From Parachlorella kessleri (taxonomy: Eukaryota > Chlorophyta > Trebouxiophyceae > Chlorellales > Chlorellaceae): DNA of 24,965 bases. Each line of letters starts with the position of its first letter. Positions within the stretch are counted from its first letter, which is position 1. Of the stretch, positions 1 through 10,900 are shown one piece after another. Position numbers and translations under genes: made by a program. The notes under the pieces are model-generated. The model was not told the origin of the DNA, ran no database searches, and saw only the letters and a program-made list of their open reading frames with translations. Location: assembly GCA_001598975.1 (NCBI GenBank), contig BBXU01001660.1, forward strand, positions 1 through 24,965, in the 5' to 3' direction.

Positions 1-203
1 AGGCAGGGCGTGCCTCGGTACAGTAGAGGTCCTGTTGTGGTTGGCTGTGTAGCGGAGTCAACGGGGCATTTGGTTCAGGGGGGATGAGCGCATTATGCAA
101 TTGGCAATATCGCGTGAGGTGGGGTCCTGCAGGACGAGCTGGTGTGGGGATTGCACCGTTGTGTGAAGCTGCCAGGCCTACCGGCCATGCTCTCGCGATG
201 CAG
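1..203 (+). other. End of intron 11, copy 1
   Basis: This stretch corresponds to the 3' part of intron 11 of copies 2 and 3, ending GATGCAG before exon 12. No coding exon is seen in it. Exon 11 of copy 1 must lie further upstream. Confidence 0.7.
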
Positions 204-3200
204 GCAAGCCCGGGTACGGAGGGGAGCACCAGGGCCAGCCCTTCCTGGTGCTTGCTGGCGTTAGCAGCCTGGAAGAGATGGAGCAGTGGCTGAAGTTGGG
301 CGACGTCACATGGGATCAGCCAGGAGGGCGGCCATGGGCGCCAGTACTGGCAAAGGTACGGCAGCGGGTGGCGGCTGGGTAGGGGGGGGGAGGGGGGGTG
401 TTAGGCGAGTGGGCGTTGGCTGCTAAGGCTTGGGAAAGGTGTGGGGGTGGGAAGGGATGCCTGAGGGAGGCGTTTGCAGCCACTGACTGGGTAGCGGGGC
501 CAGGGGCAGGCAGGGACGTGCACAAGGGGTGGGAAGAGGCACTGTTAGGTGGGTGGGTGCTGGACATTGCACGCCTCTTGCTTGTTACTGACAAGTGTGC
601 CCGCTCGTGCTTGGGTGCCTGCTCCCCAGTATCATCCGCTCCCGGCCGCGTAAGTACGCCTCCCCTCTTATCATCTTCTTTGATTGGCCATTGCTAGTTC
701 AGCTTCACAGCGGCGGTCCCCAACAAAGCCGCTGTCACTGCAGGAAGGGGGTATCCTTGCCCCTGGGTGTGTGCAAGCCTTGTCTTGCCTGCCTGCAGAT
801 TGCACCCATTTCTTCTCTCCGCACGTCGGTCGTCCTCTGCACCACGGGCCTTCTGCGCCAGAGGCTGGAAGCGCGAGAGGACTTCATGCAGCTCAAGTAC
901 AAGGAGCTGTTCAGCGCGCACCTGGCGTTTGCGCAGCACGATCACAGCGGGGGTATTCAGATGCTGGCCAAGTCCCTGGTCTTCAGGGCCTTTGCCAAAA
1001 TAATGGGGTGGGTGGTCGGGGGGCCCGGCTGTGAGTTGACCTTGGGTGGATGACCCATGCTGGGATTTGGTTGTGGGTGTTCTGACGTTGGCGACTGGCA
1101 TGCATTGGGGTTGGTCACCTTTGTGGCTATCTAGGATGGGCGGTTAGTCGGCATCTGGACGGTTGACCTGGGTGTGCGAAGCAGGGCCCAGCGCCAAGGG
1201 TGTCCTGCGACCACAGCTGTAGTCGGCGGGGCAAAGCAGCGCGGCAACTGTTTCGGTTAGTGAGCAAGGGAAGTCGTGGACACTGGTGTCACGCTCATGT
1301 CATCCTACCCCCGCCCACCACCACGATGTCGTGTCCACCTCGACCCTTGCATGGTACCCCACGCTGCAGGGAGCGCGCCGCCTGGCGGCGAGACATCTTG
1401 CAGCGGCGGGTGCACCTCCTGGCCGGCGACACCCTTGCTGAAGCAGTGGACACGCTCAAGCACGATGCCCTGGCAGGGCGCAAGGCTCGGCTGCACAAGC
1501 TGCAGGCTCGCAGCCGCGGCCGCGCCGGCGCCGGCGCTTGCGGCTGCGGCCAGTCGGGCTGCACGCTGGAGGACATGGCGGGTTTTGCCAAGGGGCTGGC
1601 GGAGGATATACGGGCCACACGCGTTATCGAAGCGACAAGCCTGCTGCTCAGCTCCCTTGGCTTCCTCACGGCACTACGGGAGGCGAGTGGAGGTGCTCCG
1701 TGTTCACATGTGACCCAGCCCCTTGGGACCTGCCTAAATATAAGCATAGGTGGCAGGTAGTGCGAACAGGGAGTGAGAGTTGGGCTGGACTGACAGGGCT
1801 GGATGCAGAATGAGCCTTGATGTTGTTTGGGTTGTGTGTCCTTGTCGGCTCCCTTGGCTTCTTAAAGGTGCCGTGGCCGGTTGGTCTCAGCAAGGGTGGG
1901 TCTCTTGGTTTAGAACCGCTGAGAGCCCTAAGGTCTTGCAGATGGAACCCCCTTGCCTACATGGAAGGACAGTACATCAAGGGGCCTCTCTACTGCTATG
2001 CCGTTGCATTGGAGCCCTGTACAGCAGTCCGCTGGTTCCGCAGAGGAGATTTTGAAGGCCGTGGAAGCCAGTGTCCGCGTCACGCGGCAGGTTGCCTCTG
2101 TCCAGAGTCACACATCGGCAATCTTGAGAGCTGACAAGGAGGGTAAGAGGCTGCCCTAGCGCTGCTGAGCGGTGGGGCCTGGTTGGCCCTGCCAGCACAG
2201 GAACGTCTCACCATCATGCCAGCTATGTCGGCTGCGGACCTAGAGGGCAGGTCAGCTGTCTATCCTGCAGGCTGGCAAGGAAGGCCGGCAGGCCGCCCTG
2301 GAGGTGTTAGGGTGTGGGAGGCTGGCTGAGGCGGCCAAGTCAAGCCCCTCCCTTGCCAGCATCTCCGCGGACCTCAAGGCGAGTTGGTGTTCTTGAAGCT
2401 CGTCGAGGCTGGGCTGGGCGGTGCCCATGCAGCATTGAGGGTAGGGACAGGCTGCGCTGGCTGGTAGCGGTCCGGCGGCGGGCAAAGCATGAGTGTTGTA
2501 CCAGCAGCACCTAGCCAACCCTGGCTTTGGTTGTTCCAATAGAATGCTTTGCTGATTGGGAAATAACATGGCAAGATGGCATGGCCTTGGGTGCCTTGAT
2601 GTTTGTGTGCCACCAGAAAGCCTGCTGGCTGCTCCATCCTTTTGCCCACCGCGTTGGCTACCCATAAGGTAAAAGTTTTTGCCATGCAGGAATCGGAGGC
2701 CAGCCTGAACGAGTGGCTCACATGGGGTGAGCAGCTGGTGCAGCAGTCCGGCGGCAAGCCGCCGACTCAGCTTGATGCCGAGAAGGCTGCAGAGGCCGCA
2801 GCGGCCGCGCTTCTTGCGGAGGAGGAGGCTGTGCAGCACAAGGCGGCTGCCAAGGCGGCCAAGCGTCAGCGGCAGAAGGCAGCCAAGCAGCGAGCTGGTG
2901 CAGCACAGCAGCCAGAGGAACCCTCAGGTGCTCTGCTACATGGTACTGAGGTGGAGCCTCGAGACGCCGGCGATGCAGATGCCCCCAGTGCCGCGGGGGA
3001 CAGCAGTAGCTCTGCAACTCTGAGGCATGGGCCTGTTGCTATGTTGACCCCAGCCGCCCCGACCCAGCGGCCTACTGAAGCCCAGCGCACAGCAAGCTCA
3101 TCTGCCTCCCAGGAAGTGGATCTCACAAGTGCAGCTCAGCCGTTAGAGGCGGAGGACAGCGGGGCGAGGCAGGCAGGCAGCAGGGGTGGCAGCCGACGTG

Positions 3201-4334
3201 AAGCGCTTGTTCCCAGCCAGTCGGCTGCGCACGCCAGCAGCAGTCAGGAGGCGCCTGCTAGCCGCACCGCTGGCCGGGCTGGTAAGTTGAAGAAGCCACA
3301 GATAGCCGAGGAGCGGCAGCAGACAGGAAGCCCCTTACAGAATGGCGCCTTGTATCAGTCAGCAGCTGGCCTCCTACGCGCTGCTCCAGCTGGCAAGGAG
3401 CGGGCACCGCCCGCCATCATCCCAGCCCTTGCTGCCATTCTTGGCTCTGCTGCTCCCACGCACCCGGCAAGTAACACCACCGCAGCAGCAGTCACAGCCC
3501 CGGCCACGCCTCCTAGGCCGGCGTCACCAGCCCTTCCGCCGCCCTCGTCCGCGGACGCTCCCTTGCTGGCCCCAGCACCACTGCTGGGGGCAGCGCCACT
3601 GCCGCCAGCAAAGTCTGGGGCGGCGCCGGCGGCGGCAGTGGCGGTCCGCTCAGAAGAGCCCGTTGCGTCCGAGGCTCTAGACACAGTGGAAGCAGCACAG
3701 GCAGCTGAGGCTCAAGTAGCTGAGTACCAGGTTAGTGTCAAGCCACATGCCATGCAGGCTGACTCGCCCAATACCAAGCAGCAGGATGGCATAGGAGTCA
3801 GTGCACTTGAGTGTGTGTGCGTGGATACAGGAGTCTCAATTCTTTGATAAATGCATGCACCCTGTGTAGGTTCTGCTGGAGTACCTCCTACCTGGGATTA
3901 GTCTTGATGATCATAAGGCCCAGGCTAGGCCAACAAGCCACCAGCCAGCAGCGATGGCCAGCGATGGCAGGTCATTGGCAGGCAGCCAAGCAAGCGACAA
4001 CGGTCCCCCAGAGGCATCCTCGAATCAGCAGCAGCAGCAGGGCCAGCAGCAGGCTTTCCATCCTGGGGAGGGCCTTGCTACTGTTTGTATCACTGGTGGC
4101 AGCAGCAAACTCCCACCTGCCTTGGAAGCCGTGTTGGTGTGCCGCCTAAGCGGGCAGCCGCTGAGCGACCCGGTGATAGCGGCAGACGGGTTCACCTATG
4201 AGCGTGAGGCGCTCACAGCGTGGGTGCAGCTTGGCAAGCTTCAGTCGCCGGTGACAGGACGGCCACTCTCTAGTGGGGCTGTTCGCCCCAACTTGGCTGT
4301 ACGGGATTTGCTGTCAGCCTTGTTGGTTTGTTAA
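204..4334 (+). CDS. Copy 1 (5'-truncated by window): C-terminal U-box protein, exons 12-17
   Basis: This is the 3' part of a spliced gene, a predicted ubiquitin ligase. Exons, numbered by the complete copy 2, are 204-355, 799-1007, 1370-1682, 2271-2378, 2690-3730 and 3870-4334 (stop TAA). They join in one frame and encode about 761 residues; exon 12 starts in phase 1, so the upstream exons lie before base 1. Visible parts are the EEMEQWLKLGDV segment (exon 12), REDFMQLKYKELFSAH (exon 13), a Cys cluster ACGCGQSGC (exon 14), AGKEGRQAALEVL (exon 15), an Ala/Glu/Lys/Arg helix and Ala/Pro-rich linker (exon 16), and a U-box (exon 17). Exon 12 is six bases longer than in the other copies, which adds two residues near GYG. 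The last exon has a short poly-Gln run. Introns after exons 14 and 15 use GC donors. A possible extra in-frame exon lies at 2028-2090. The ligase role rests on the U-box alone; substrate and location are unknown. Confidence 0.8.
378..398 (+). repeat. G-rich tract in intron 12, copy 1
   Basis: Runs of nine and seven G separated by one A, preceded by GGGT, lie just inside intron 12. They are absent at the same place in copies 2 and 3. The tract could form a G-quadruplex in DNA or pre-mRNA, or simply be a slippage product. Confidence 0.6.
2028..2090 (+). other. Possible optional or relic exon inside intron 14, copy 1
   Basis: A 63-base open stretch lies between CAGCAG and a GT. It is phase 0 on both sides and would encode SAGSAEEILKAVEASVRVTRQ minus its last residue or so, a protein-like helix. 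Inserting it would keep the frame between exons 14 and 15. In copy 2 the matching stretch (12372-12425, 54 bases) keeps the borders but has an in-frame TAG. In copy 3 (around 23093-23160) the acceptor and the length are lost. It is therefore not part of the main gene model. Confidence 0.3.
4110..4319 (+). other. U-box domain, copy 1
   Basis: The last exon encodes a U-box of about 70 residues starting at LPPALEAVLVCRLSG. Diagnostic features are DPVIAADGFTYERE, the Trp of ALTAW, the SPVTG.PL turn and the RPNLAVRDLL helix. These match the U-box core (DPV...DG.TYER..I..W....SP.T...L.PN..L). The usual CPI at the start is CRL here, which is still compatible because U-boxes are held by hydrogen bonds and salt bridges rather than zinc. 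Over 74 residues from LPP to the C-terminus I count 8 differences from copy 2. The domain sits at the extreme C-terminus, as in UFD2 and CHIP and unlike plant U-box/ARM proteins, where it precedes the ARM repeats. Confidence 0.92.
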
Positions 4335-4716
4335 CTTGTGCAGCCTTTGGGAGGTGGTGGTTGCTTTTGTCTTAGCGTTGCCACCCAGCCGTTTGGGCTC
4401 GTGCCCAGCGCCCTGTGAAGCACATCAAAACAGTCACCCGTTCCCGTGAATGGTGATCATGCTAGCTGCCACGAAATCTGATGAGGCTTGTCCTCCGTGG
4501 CAGCTGTTCTGCGTTGCCATCACTCCAGTTTGACAGGTTCCTGCCACACCCCACCTCCGCCCCATCCACATTTCCATACATCGATGCCTTGAAGCTTAAC
4601 CGCGGTAGTGGCACACAGGCCGCGTAGCTGATGTCCCTTTCCAGCTGTCGTACCTGTCCACCTGTCCCTGTAGCTGTGGCAGCATGCCTGCACAGTTGTC
4701 CGTGACAGCCGGCAAC

Positions 4717-4721
4717 TGTAA
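4717..4721 (+). terminator. Candidate polyadenylation signal TGTAA for copy 1
   Basis: TGTAA is the usual polyadenylation signal in Chlamydomonas-type algae. This one lies about 380 bases after the copy 1 stop codon, a plausible 3' UTR length there. It is not conserved behind copy 2, so support is weak. Confidence 0.22.
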
Positions 4722-4885
4722 TTATTCGCAGCACTGGTGATGGCCGCCGCTGAGCCGTGGCAACCCCTACTAGAACTGTGCACTTCCACACCTATGCACA
4801 GTCCAACAATGCCCTGCCGCGGCATTCGATAAAGGATCAAGCAGGCACAAGGTTGGTCCAGGGTTGGTCCAAGGGATTGGGATCA

Positions 4886-4911
4886 TGACGCATCGATGAC
4901 ACATTCGCGCC
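4886..4911 (+). promoter_or_regulatory. Conserved upstream block before copy 2 start
   Basis: TGACGCA, then ATGACACAT and TCGCGCC, lie 67 bases before the ATG. The same three pieces in the same order precede copy 3 by 89 bases, while much of the sequence just upstream has diverged. TGACG is a core seen in bZIP binding sites; regulation through it is a guess. The block may instead be part of the 5' UTR. Confidence 0.3.
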
Positions 4912-4952
4912 TGCTTAATCCAGGCTCAAACCCCACTATCATCCAGTATAGC

Positions 4953-7900
4953 ATGGAGGGCGTGGAGCTCTGCCTTCGACTGCTGCCAGGTGCGCGCCTG
5001 AATATCTTAGCCTGCCTGCAGGCTCACGATCGCTGAATGTCCGCCTGCAGCTTGCCAGCCTGGCTTCGTTTGCTCCCTCTTGACGGAAGCATGCACCATC
5101 AAGCCAGTACCTGATGCAGGCAGCCGTCCACTGCTGGTTGACGATGTCGGGAAACCCAGCCCATCTGTGGCTGCCCTGGCCCGGGAGCTTCTGGAAGTGT
5201 TTATGAGCCTGTCAGTTGACAAGCCAAGCGAGCCACAGGCTTGTGCTGAGAAAGTTGCACTGCTCCTACGGGACCTGCCAAGGTGCCTATGCACGAGTTG
5301 GGGAAAGGGCCGTGCTCAAGCGAGAGGCGCGGAACCACTGCCCAGTTTCATTTGGCTAGGAATGACTAGGTAGGTAGGGAACGCAGTCTGGGAGACAATG
5401 TTATGTTATGAGAGAGGCAGGGCGTGTACCATTTTGAGGACTGCTTTCGCCTTGTCGTTAGTACTTGAGCATCTTGTTGGGGATGCCTACTGCTTGAGCT
5501 CTGCGCACCCCTGCCCTGTGCCCTTTTGTCACAGGAGGTTCGGATTTGCCGGTGAGCATACTTCTGTAGCTTAGCCCTTGTCTATTCGTCCACCCTTTAT
5601 GTTCGGATGCTGATCTGGTTTTGCAAGCGTGTGAAAACTGCTTGTGAATAGTGGTGTAAACATTGATGTATGTGTACATAGCTTGGGCAATTTCCTGGGA
5701 ACTTCGGTGTCTGTGCCGTCTGTGGCATTAATGCGTATGCTGAAGGCGGACCCCGTTTCGCCGCTGCACCACCTGCTTGCCGCAGCATGCCTATGGAAGG
5801 ACGCCATGACCTGGCGGCCCGCGTGTGGATGGCCCTGCGCGTGCTGGGGCACCTCATCTCAGCAGCTAGTACCGAGGAGAAATTGCGGCCTATCGTAGGC
5901 TTTCCCGCGGTGTGGTGCGGGGTGGACCTCATCAAAAACATGGGTGTGATGCGGCCCGACTCCATACCCCCTGGCACCGCCATGAAGGGTAAGCTGGGCG
6001 TGTGGCTCAGTATTGCTGCCCGCTGTGCTCTGGACTTTCGGGCACTGGGCACCGTGACTAGGGCTTTGTCATATTTCAGCTGCTTCTTGGTATGCTCGTT
6101 CGTGGTCTGTAGGAGCAGTAGTGCCGCCCGGCTGACCTACCCTGCTCACGGCCGCGCTCCAGACAGGCAACTCAGTGCAGTTCCATGTTCCGCAGTCCTC
6201 CGCATGCCGCAACTTTCCCCAGCTGCTGCTGCTGTTGCTGCTTCCTGCAGAGTTTGCTAGTCCGCTGGCAGCTGCCCTTTTGAACAAGCCGCCGCCTCAC
6301 TCTCCCGTGAGCGGCTGCCCCTGCTGCGAGGCCTACCACACGTGGCATAGCTGCCTGCTGTCAGCCAGCGCGGACATGGCTGTGCTAGGCACTACTGCTG
6401 TTGAATACCGGACGGTGCCCCAGGTGGTGGAAGTGGCATTTGAAGCTGTTGTACGGGCGCTTGGTGAGTTCGTCTGTGGAGTGGTTTGTTGGGTGGACGG
6501 GGTGTGGTTTCTGGGCATGTGGGTACCCTTCTGCGGCTGGGTAGAAGCTGTCTTGAAGAGGGGTGCAAGTGACAGCAGGGTGGTGTGGAAGTGTGCAGCG
6601 GAAGGGCAGTGTGGGGTAGCGGACAAAGCAGAGGTAGCATCATTGACATGTATTGAAGCACAAAAGAGGGCGAGCGACTTGCTGGGCAGTCTGGATGCCT
6701 CGTTGCAATCCAGAGGACAGAGGTGAGGAACAACCATCTCCTGTAGGGCCAGCGAATCGCACCGTCCTTGCTTATCAAACTAGTCCGCGCCTGATGTGCT
6801 GTGCCAGTCACATGCCCGCACAGCCACTCATGTACATCATTTGCTGCCGCACTGCAGGGGCCTGCTCCGGACAGTGCAGCCAGTCAGAGCTTGCGCTGCT
6901 CTTCAGCACAGGCCGGCTGTTTTCGTTGACACCCACGATTGCCGATAGGGCTGACCTGCCCATCTTCGAGGTCAAGCGGATGCTGAGGGCCTTCGACAAC
7001 GAGGCAGTGATGTTTGCCCACATTCTGGCGGTGCGGCGGCTCCGGATGTGAGTATTTGGCCTGAGTTTGTGGGTTTGATGCCGCCAGGGATGCGGGCTTT
7101 ATTTTTCTGTAGACTTCGTTTACCCTACTAGTGACCGGTTCTTGGGCGGTTTGGGTGGGTGGACTAGGAGGGCCACCTTGCAAGGCATGTTTAGGAGCGC
7201 GGGGAGCGCGTGGACAAGGGATGTTTTGCTGGTGCGACTGCAAGCTGGGTACAGAGGTCCCTTGCAATGTGCCAGGAGGGTGGCGAGAGGGACGTGGGGC
7301 ATGGGGGCCGCGATAGTACCTCATGTCTGCAAGCCTATGGCACCATCCAGACTATAGCAAAGCTGCGAGCGCCTTGCATGGAAGCTTTGGCCTGTCTCTG
7401 CCACTTCAGGCTTGTTTTCTCTGAGAAGGGCAGTGAGAAGGAGGGCAGTGAGGAGGGAGAGGAGCCAGCCACCTCTATTGTCAGCCTCGGTTCAAAGGTA
7501 GGCTGAGCCTCCCGCCAGCTGGAAAGTTTGAGTGTGACACGGAGTGGAGGATTGTGACTGATGACTTATGGGAGCAACTTCATAAGTCGATACGAGGATG
7601 AGAAATTGGAAGCGTGTGGGTAGCCAAGCGGTCAGCCTTGCAGGCCTACCCTGGGTGACCGCTAGTTGGGCAGAAACCACGTAGCCAGGCTTTGCTGGTT
7701 GTGTAACAAAGAGCTTCTGGTGCCTTGCATTGGCATACCTGGTGAATGGGTTGCTAGGGCAAGCAATGAGTCTACGAGTGGTGCATTGCGGGTCTGGTAC
7801 GGCGGCGAGAAGCTGGTGTACACGGGACCAGTGCGCGCTTCTTTCTTGGCTCGGCACACCGCTGGACGCCCATGCTTCCTTCACAGAGCCTGACGGAACT

Positions 7901-10900
7901 GCTGGTGTGAGCAGTGGGACTGTCTGGGGTTGATGGGCGTGGCGCTGCCTCCGTCTGACCGTAGACTGGCATTGGTGGTGCGTGGTGCCTGTTTGATTGT
8001 GACTAGACCAACTCACTGTGGTGCCTGTAGGGTGAACTGCTGGACTGGCTGAGGGGAGTGCTGAGCGGCCTGCTGGTGTTTTTGGAGGCGGGCATGCAGC
8101 TGGACGCTTTCATGCGTAACGAAGGCAGGTGCAGCCAGCTGCGCCTCAGTGCTGCAGCACACTTCATTCGGTGTGGGGTGTATGGTACTTTGTGTATAAT
8201 GGTGTTCTCTATGATTGGTAGCCTTCTGCTAGAAGAGCAGGTGCGGGTGATTGAGATAAGTGCGGTGTAAAGGGTTCAGGAAGCTACTTGAGTTTGGCTT
8301 GCACCGTTGCAGGCAAGTGGTAAGAAAGGAGTTGCCCTTTCTTGGTTTCCCATCCTGTGCCGGGGAAGAAGCTGCTGCGCCTATCTGGTGTGACTCTAAT
8401 GCAGGCAACCACATGGCTGATGACCGATCCATTCAGCGACCCGCTCCTTTGTTTCCCGCCTTGTTGCAGGATTCGACACCCTGCTAGGCTTTTTTGAGTT
8501 GTACACGGACAGGGGGCGACCGCTGGGCGAGCTGAAGCCCAAGTATGAGGAGGTGCTGCTGGTGGCCGCGCAGTGCTTAGTGGCCTTGTTAAACAGCTTT
8601 GGGCGTGAGGTAAGGGCTGGGCCGAATCAAAGGACTCGTCAACGGGTGGTGGGAGTCTACAGAGAAATCAAAGTGCAGCCATATAGAGGGTGGCCATTGT
8701 AGGCTGAGTAAAATCTGAGCGTCTTAGGGCCAACTGAAGCGCACGCGGCATGTGGCGGCGCTAATGCTGATGCCGGTCAAGGGAAGTACTGGCGGCTTAA
8801 TGCTGGCTCAAGTGGAGCCGCGTGTGGGGGTTAGAAGGGCGTGATGGCATGTTGCCGCCGGCCATGGCGTGCATCTTGCACAAGTAAACCCTCCAAATGC
8901 GGTCTGTAGTTACACTATGGCAGTTGTTCAGGCTGTGTGGGGCCCAACGGGCAATGGCGGTGGCGGGGAGGGCTAACGTGCAGCGTGTACTGTGCACGCT
9001 ATGTCATGCTGTATGTGCTATGCGGGGCTGTGCAGGAGGCGCAGGAGGAGTTCACGGCGGCGGCTGGGTTCCAGCGGCTGCTGGACACAGTGGACGCCCT
9101 GCCGCTGGGGCGGCTGCTAAACGCGGTTTTAAGGTAAAGGAGGGGGTGGTTGCTGCGGGAGGTATGATTGCTATGCAGATGTGTTTGCAGAGTTGGGGAT
9201 GTAGAACCGCGGTGGTGATTCTGGGTGAGTGTTAGGTGGGAGCCCTGCCAAGGAGGTTAGTTGAAGGGTGCGGTGCAGCGGTGGTTGATGCAGGTGCTTG
9301 CCTGGGCTCAGATCATTGGTTCAGGGGCACCTCTAGGCTCTGCTTGAGCGTCTGCTTCAGCTCCGTGGGCCCTCAACTGCTGCACCCCACGCCAGTGCCA
9401 CAACAAGTGCCACCCATGTTATCATGACCGTCCAACCTTGTATGAGCGTGTACTGACTTGCCCCTCCCTGCATGCCTGCAGCAGTGGCAGTCCCTTGGCA
9501 GCATGAGGCCACAGTCAGGAGTGGATGAGGAAATGGCATGTTGAACACCACTGGAGGACTCGCACACTGACCTCTGTGTTCTCCATCCTTGCAGCGGCCG
9601 GCATACCCTCTGGCAGCTGCAGTGCGTCTTAATGAAGGTGCTGGAGCTGGCCACCCTGGAATGCCCATGTGCCACGGCGGACCTCACTGCGGAGGGCGGC
9701 ATCATATCCCTAGTGAAGGCCGCCCGGTTAAATCCCGACAAGCCGGTCGTCTGCCCTGTCTCGGACCACTATAAGGATCTCCCGCTGGTGAGGCCTTGGC
9801 AAGGGTGCAATTGCGCTGCGCCTGGGTGCCTTGAGTAGGGTATTGGAGCTCCTTCTTGCCCAGGGACGGCTGCGTCTTTTGTGCACCCAGAATACAAGTG
9901 TGCGTTTTGTGAGGCCGCCTCCTCTAGTGACTGTGGGTTGGGGGCTGACCATGACTTTTCTGTGACCACCAACAGCAACGTGCATGGTTCGGCCGCTGAC
10001 CAGTGGGTGCTGCCGGTTATCCGCGGCCACAGCTACTGCCTCATGGTGCCTGCTTCTTTTATGTTGCTGTATACCGCTCACAGCATTGCCTGCACTGTCT
10101 GGTGTCTGTCTGCCCGCAGACGCAAGAGCAGGAGGTCGGGGTGAGGGACCTCCTCGCCTCTGTGCCTGCTCACGCTTTTGCCGTTATCGGCCAGGCCTGC
10201 ATTAGCGCAGGTAAGGTCCTGCGGGGGTGGGTGTATTGTGGTCGGGTGGGATGACAGTGGCCTGGCAGGTGTGCATGGGCCGTGGGTGTGAGAATGGGGG
10301 ACCAGCCAATTGGGCATCTGCGAGGACAAGTGTTAGTTGGGGATAGAAGGAATATTGGGAGGTACAAAGCCTGTTGTGTGAGGCTGCTGGGCGGTGGGGT
10401 TAGTGGAGGGTTGAGGGGCAGCAGGAAGGGCGGCCACCTGTGACACTTTGGACAGGGACAGGTCATGGGTCACACTGTTGCTGTGGTGGGCGTGCCGAAG
10501 GGTCGAGTGGATGTTTTGTTGAACTGGGAAGATGCGATGTCGCTGAGGTGGGTGCCTACAAGACCAGCTGGCGTGGGGATGCGCTGTTGTGGAGATACCA
10601 TAAGCACCTAGAAGCAGCTGCTCTTGCGGTGCAGGCAAGGCTGTAGATGAGCACCAGGACCATCCCTACTGCGTGCTTGCTCGCATTTCCAGCCTTGAAG
10701 AGATGGAGCAGCTGGCGAAGTTGGGCGAGGTTAGATGGGATGAGCCAGAGGGGCGGCCCTGGGCACCATTACTGGCTAAGGTATGCCGCGAGGGTGGGGC
10801 CTGGGTAAATCTACAAGTTTTATGGAATGATGAATTCAGAATACACAGGGAACTGCATGTGACAGTAAGCGGTGAAACAGCCGGATTTGAGGGGTCGGGT

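Larger units (their letters stand above)
4335..4952 (+). other. Intergenic region, copy 1 to copy 2
   Basis: This holds the 3' flank of copy 1 and the promoter/5' UTR of copy 2, with no gene seen. The first part (about 4335-4470) matches the 3' flank of copy 2 (14606-14735). A middle part (about 4485-4770) matches about 14928-15170. The stretch at about 4770-4880 differs from the other spacer. The last 70 bases again resemble the sequence before copy 3. A short direct repeat GGTTGGTCCA occurs twice at about 4851-4871. No TATA box is obvious. Confidence 0.6.

Noticed and set aside
84..293. Short + strand frame at the window start
   Set aside because: It is out of frame with exon 12, and its sequence is intron plus exon 12 read in another frame.
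2603..3847. Single uninterrupted 414-residue gene
   Set aside because: The frame is real only from 2690 to 3730 (exon 16). The ends read into introns, as the same exon in the other two copies shows.
6167..6250. Longer exon 4 starting at 6167 (NSVQFHVPQ...)
   Set aside because: It is in phase in copy 2, but the matching site in copy 3 has a length change that shifts the frame. The CTGCAG acceptor at 6250 works in both copies and gives equal 213-base exons.
7492..8016. 174-residue minus-strand frame in intron 6 of copy 2
   Set aside because: The matching interval of copy 3 does not keep the frame, and no domain is visible.
8735..8782. Possible micro-exon GQLKRTR between exons 8 and 9
   Set aside because: Copy 2 has an acceptor (CTTAG) but no donor at the expected place; copy 3 has a donor-like CAGGTGGG but no acceptor. 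Exons 8 and 9 already join in phase without it.
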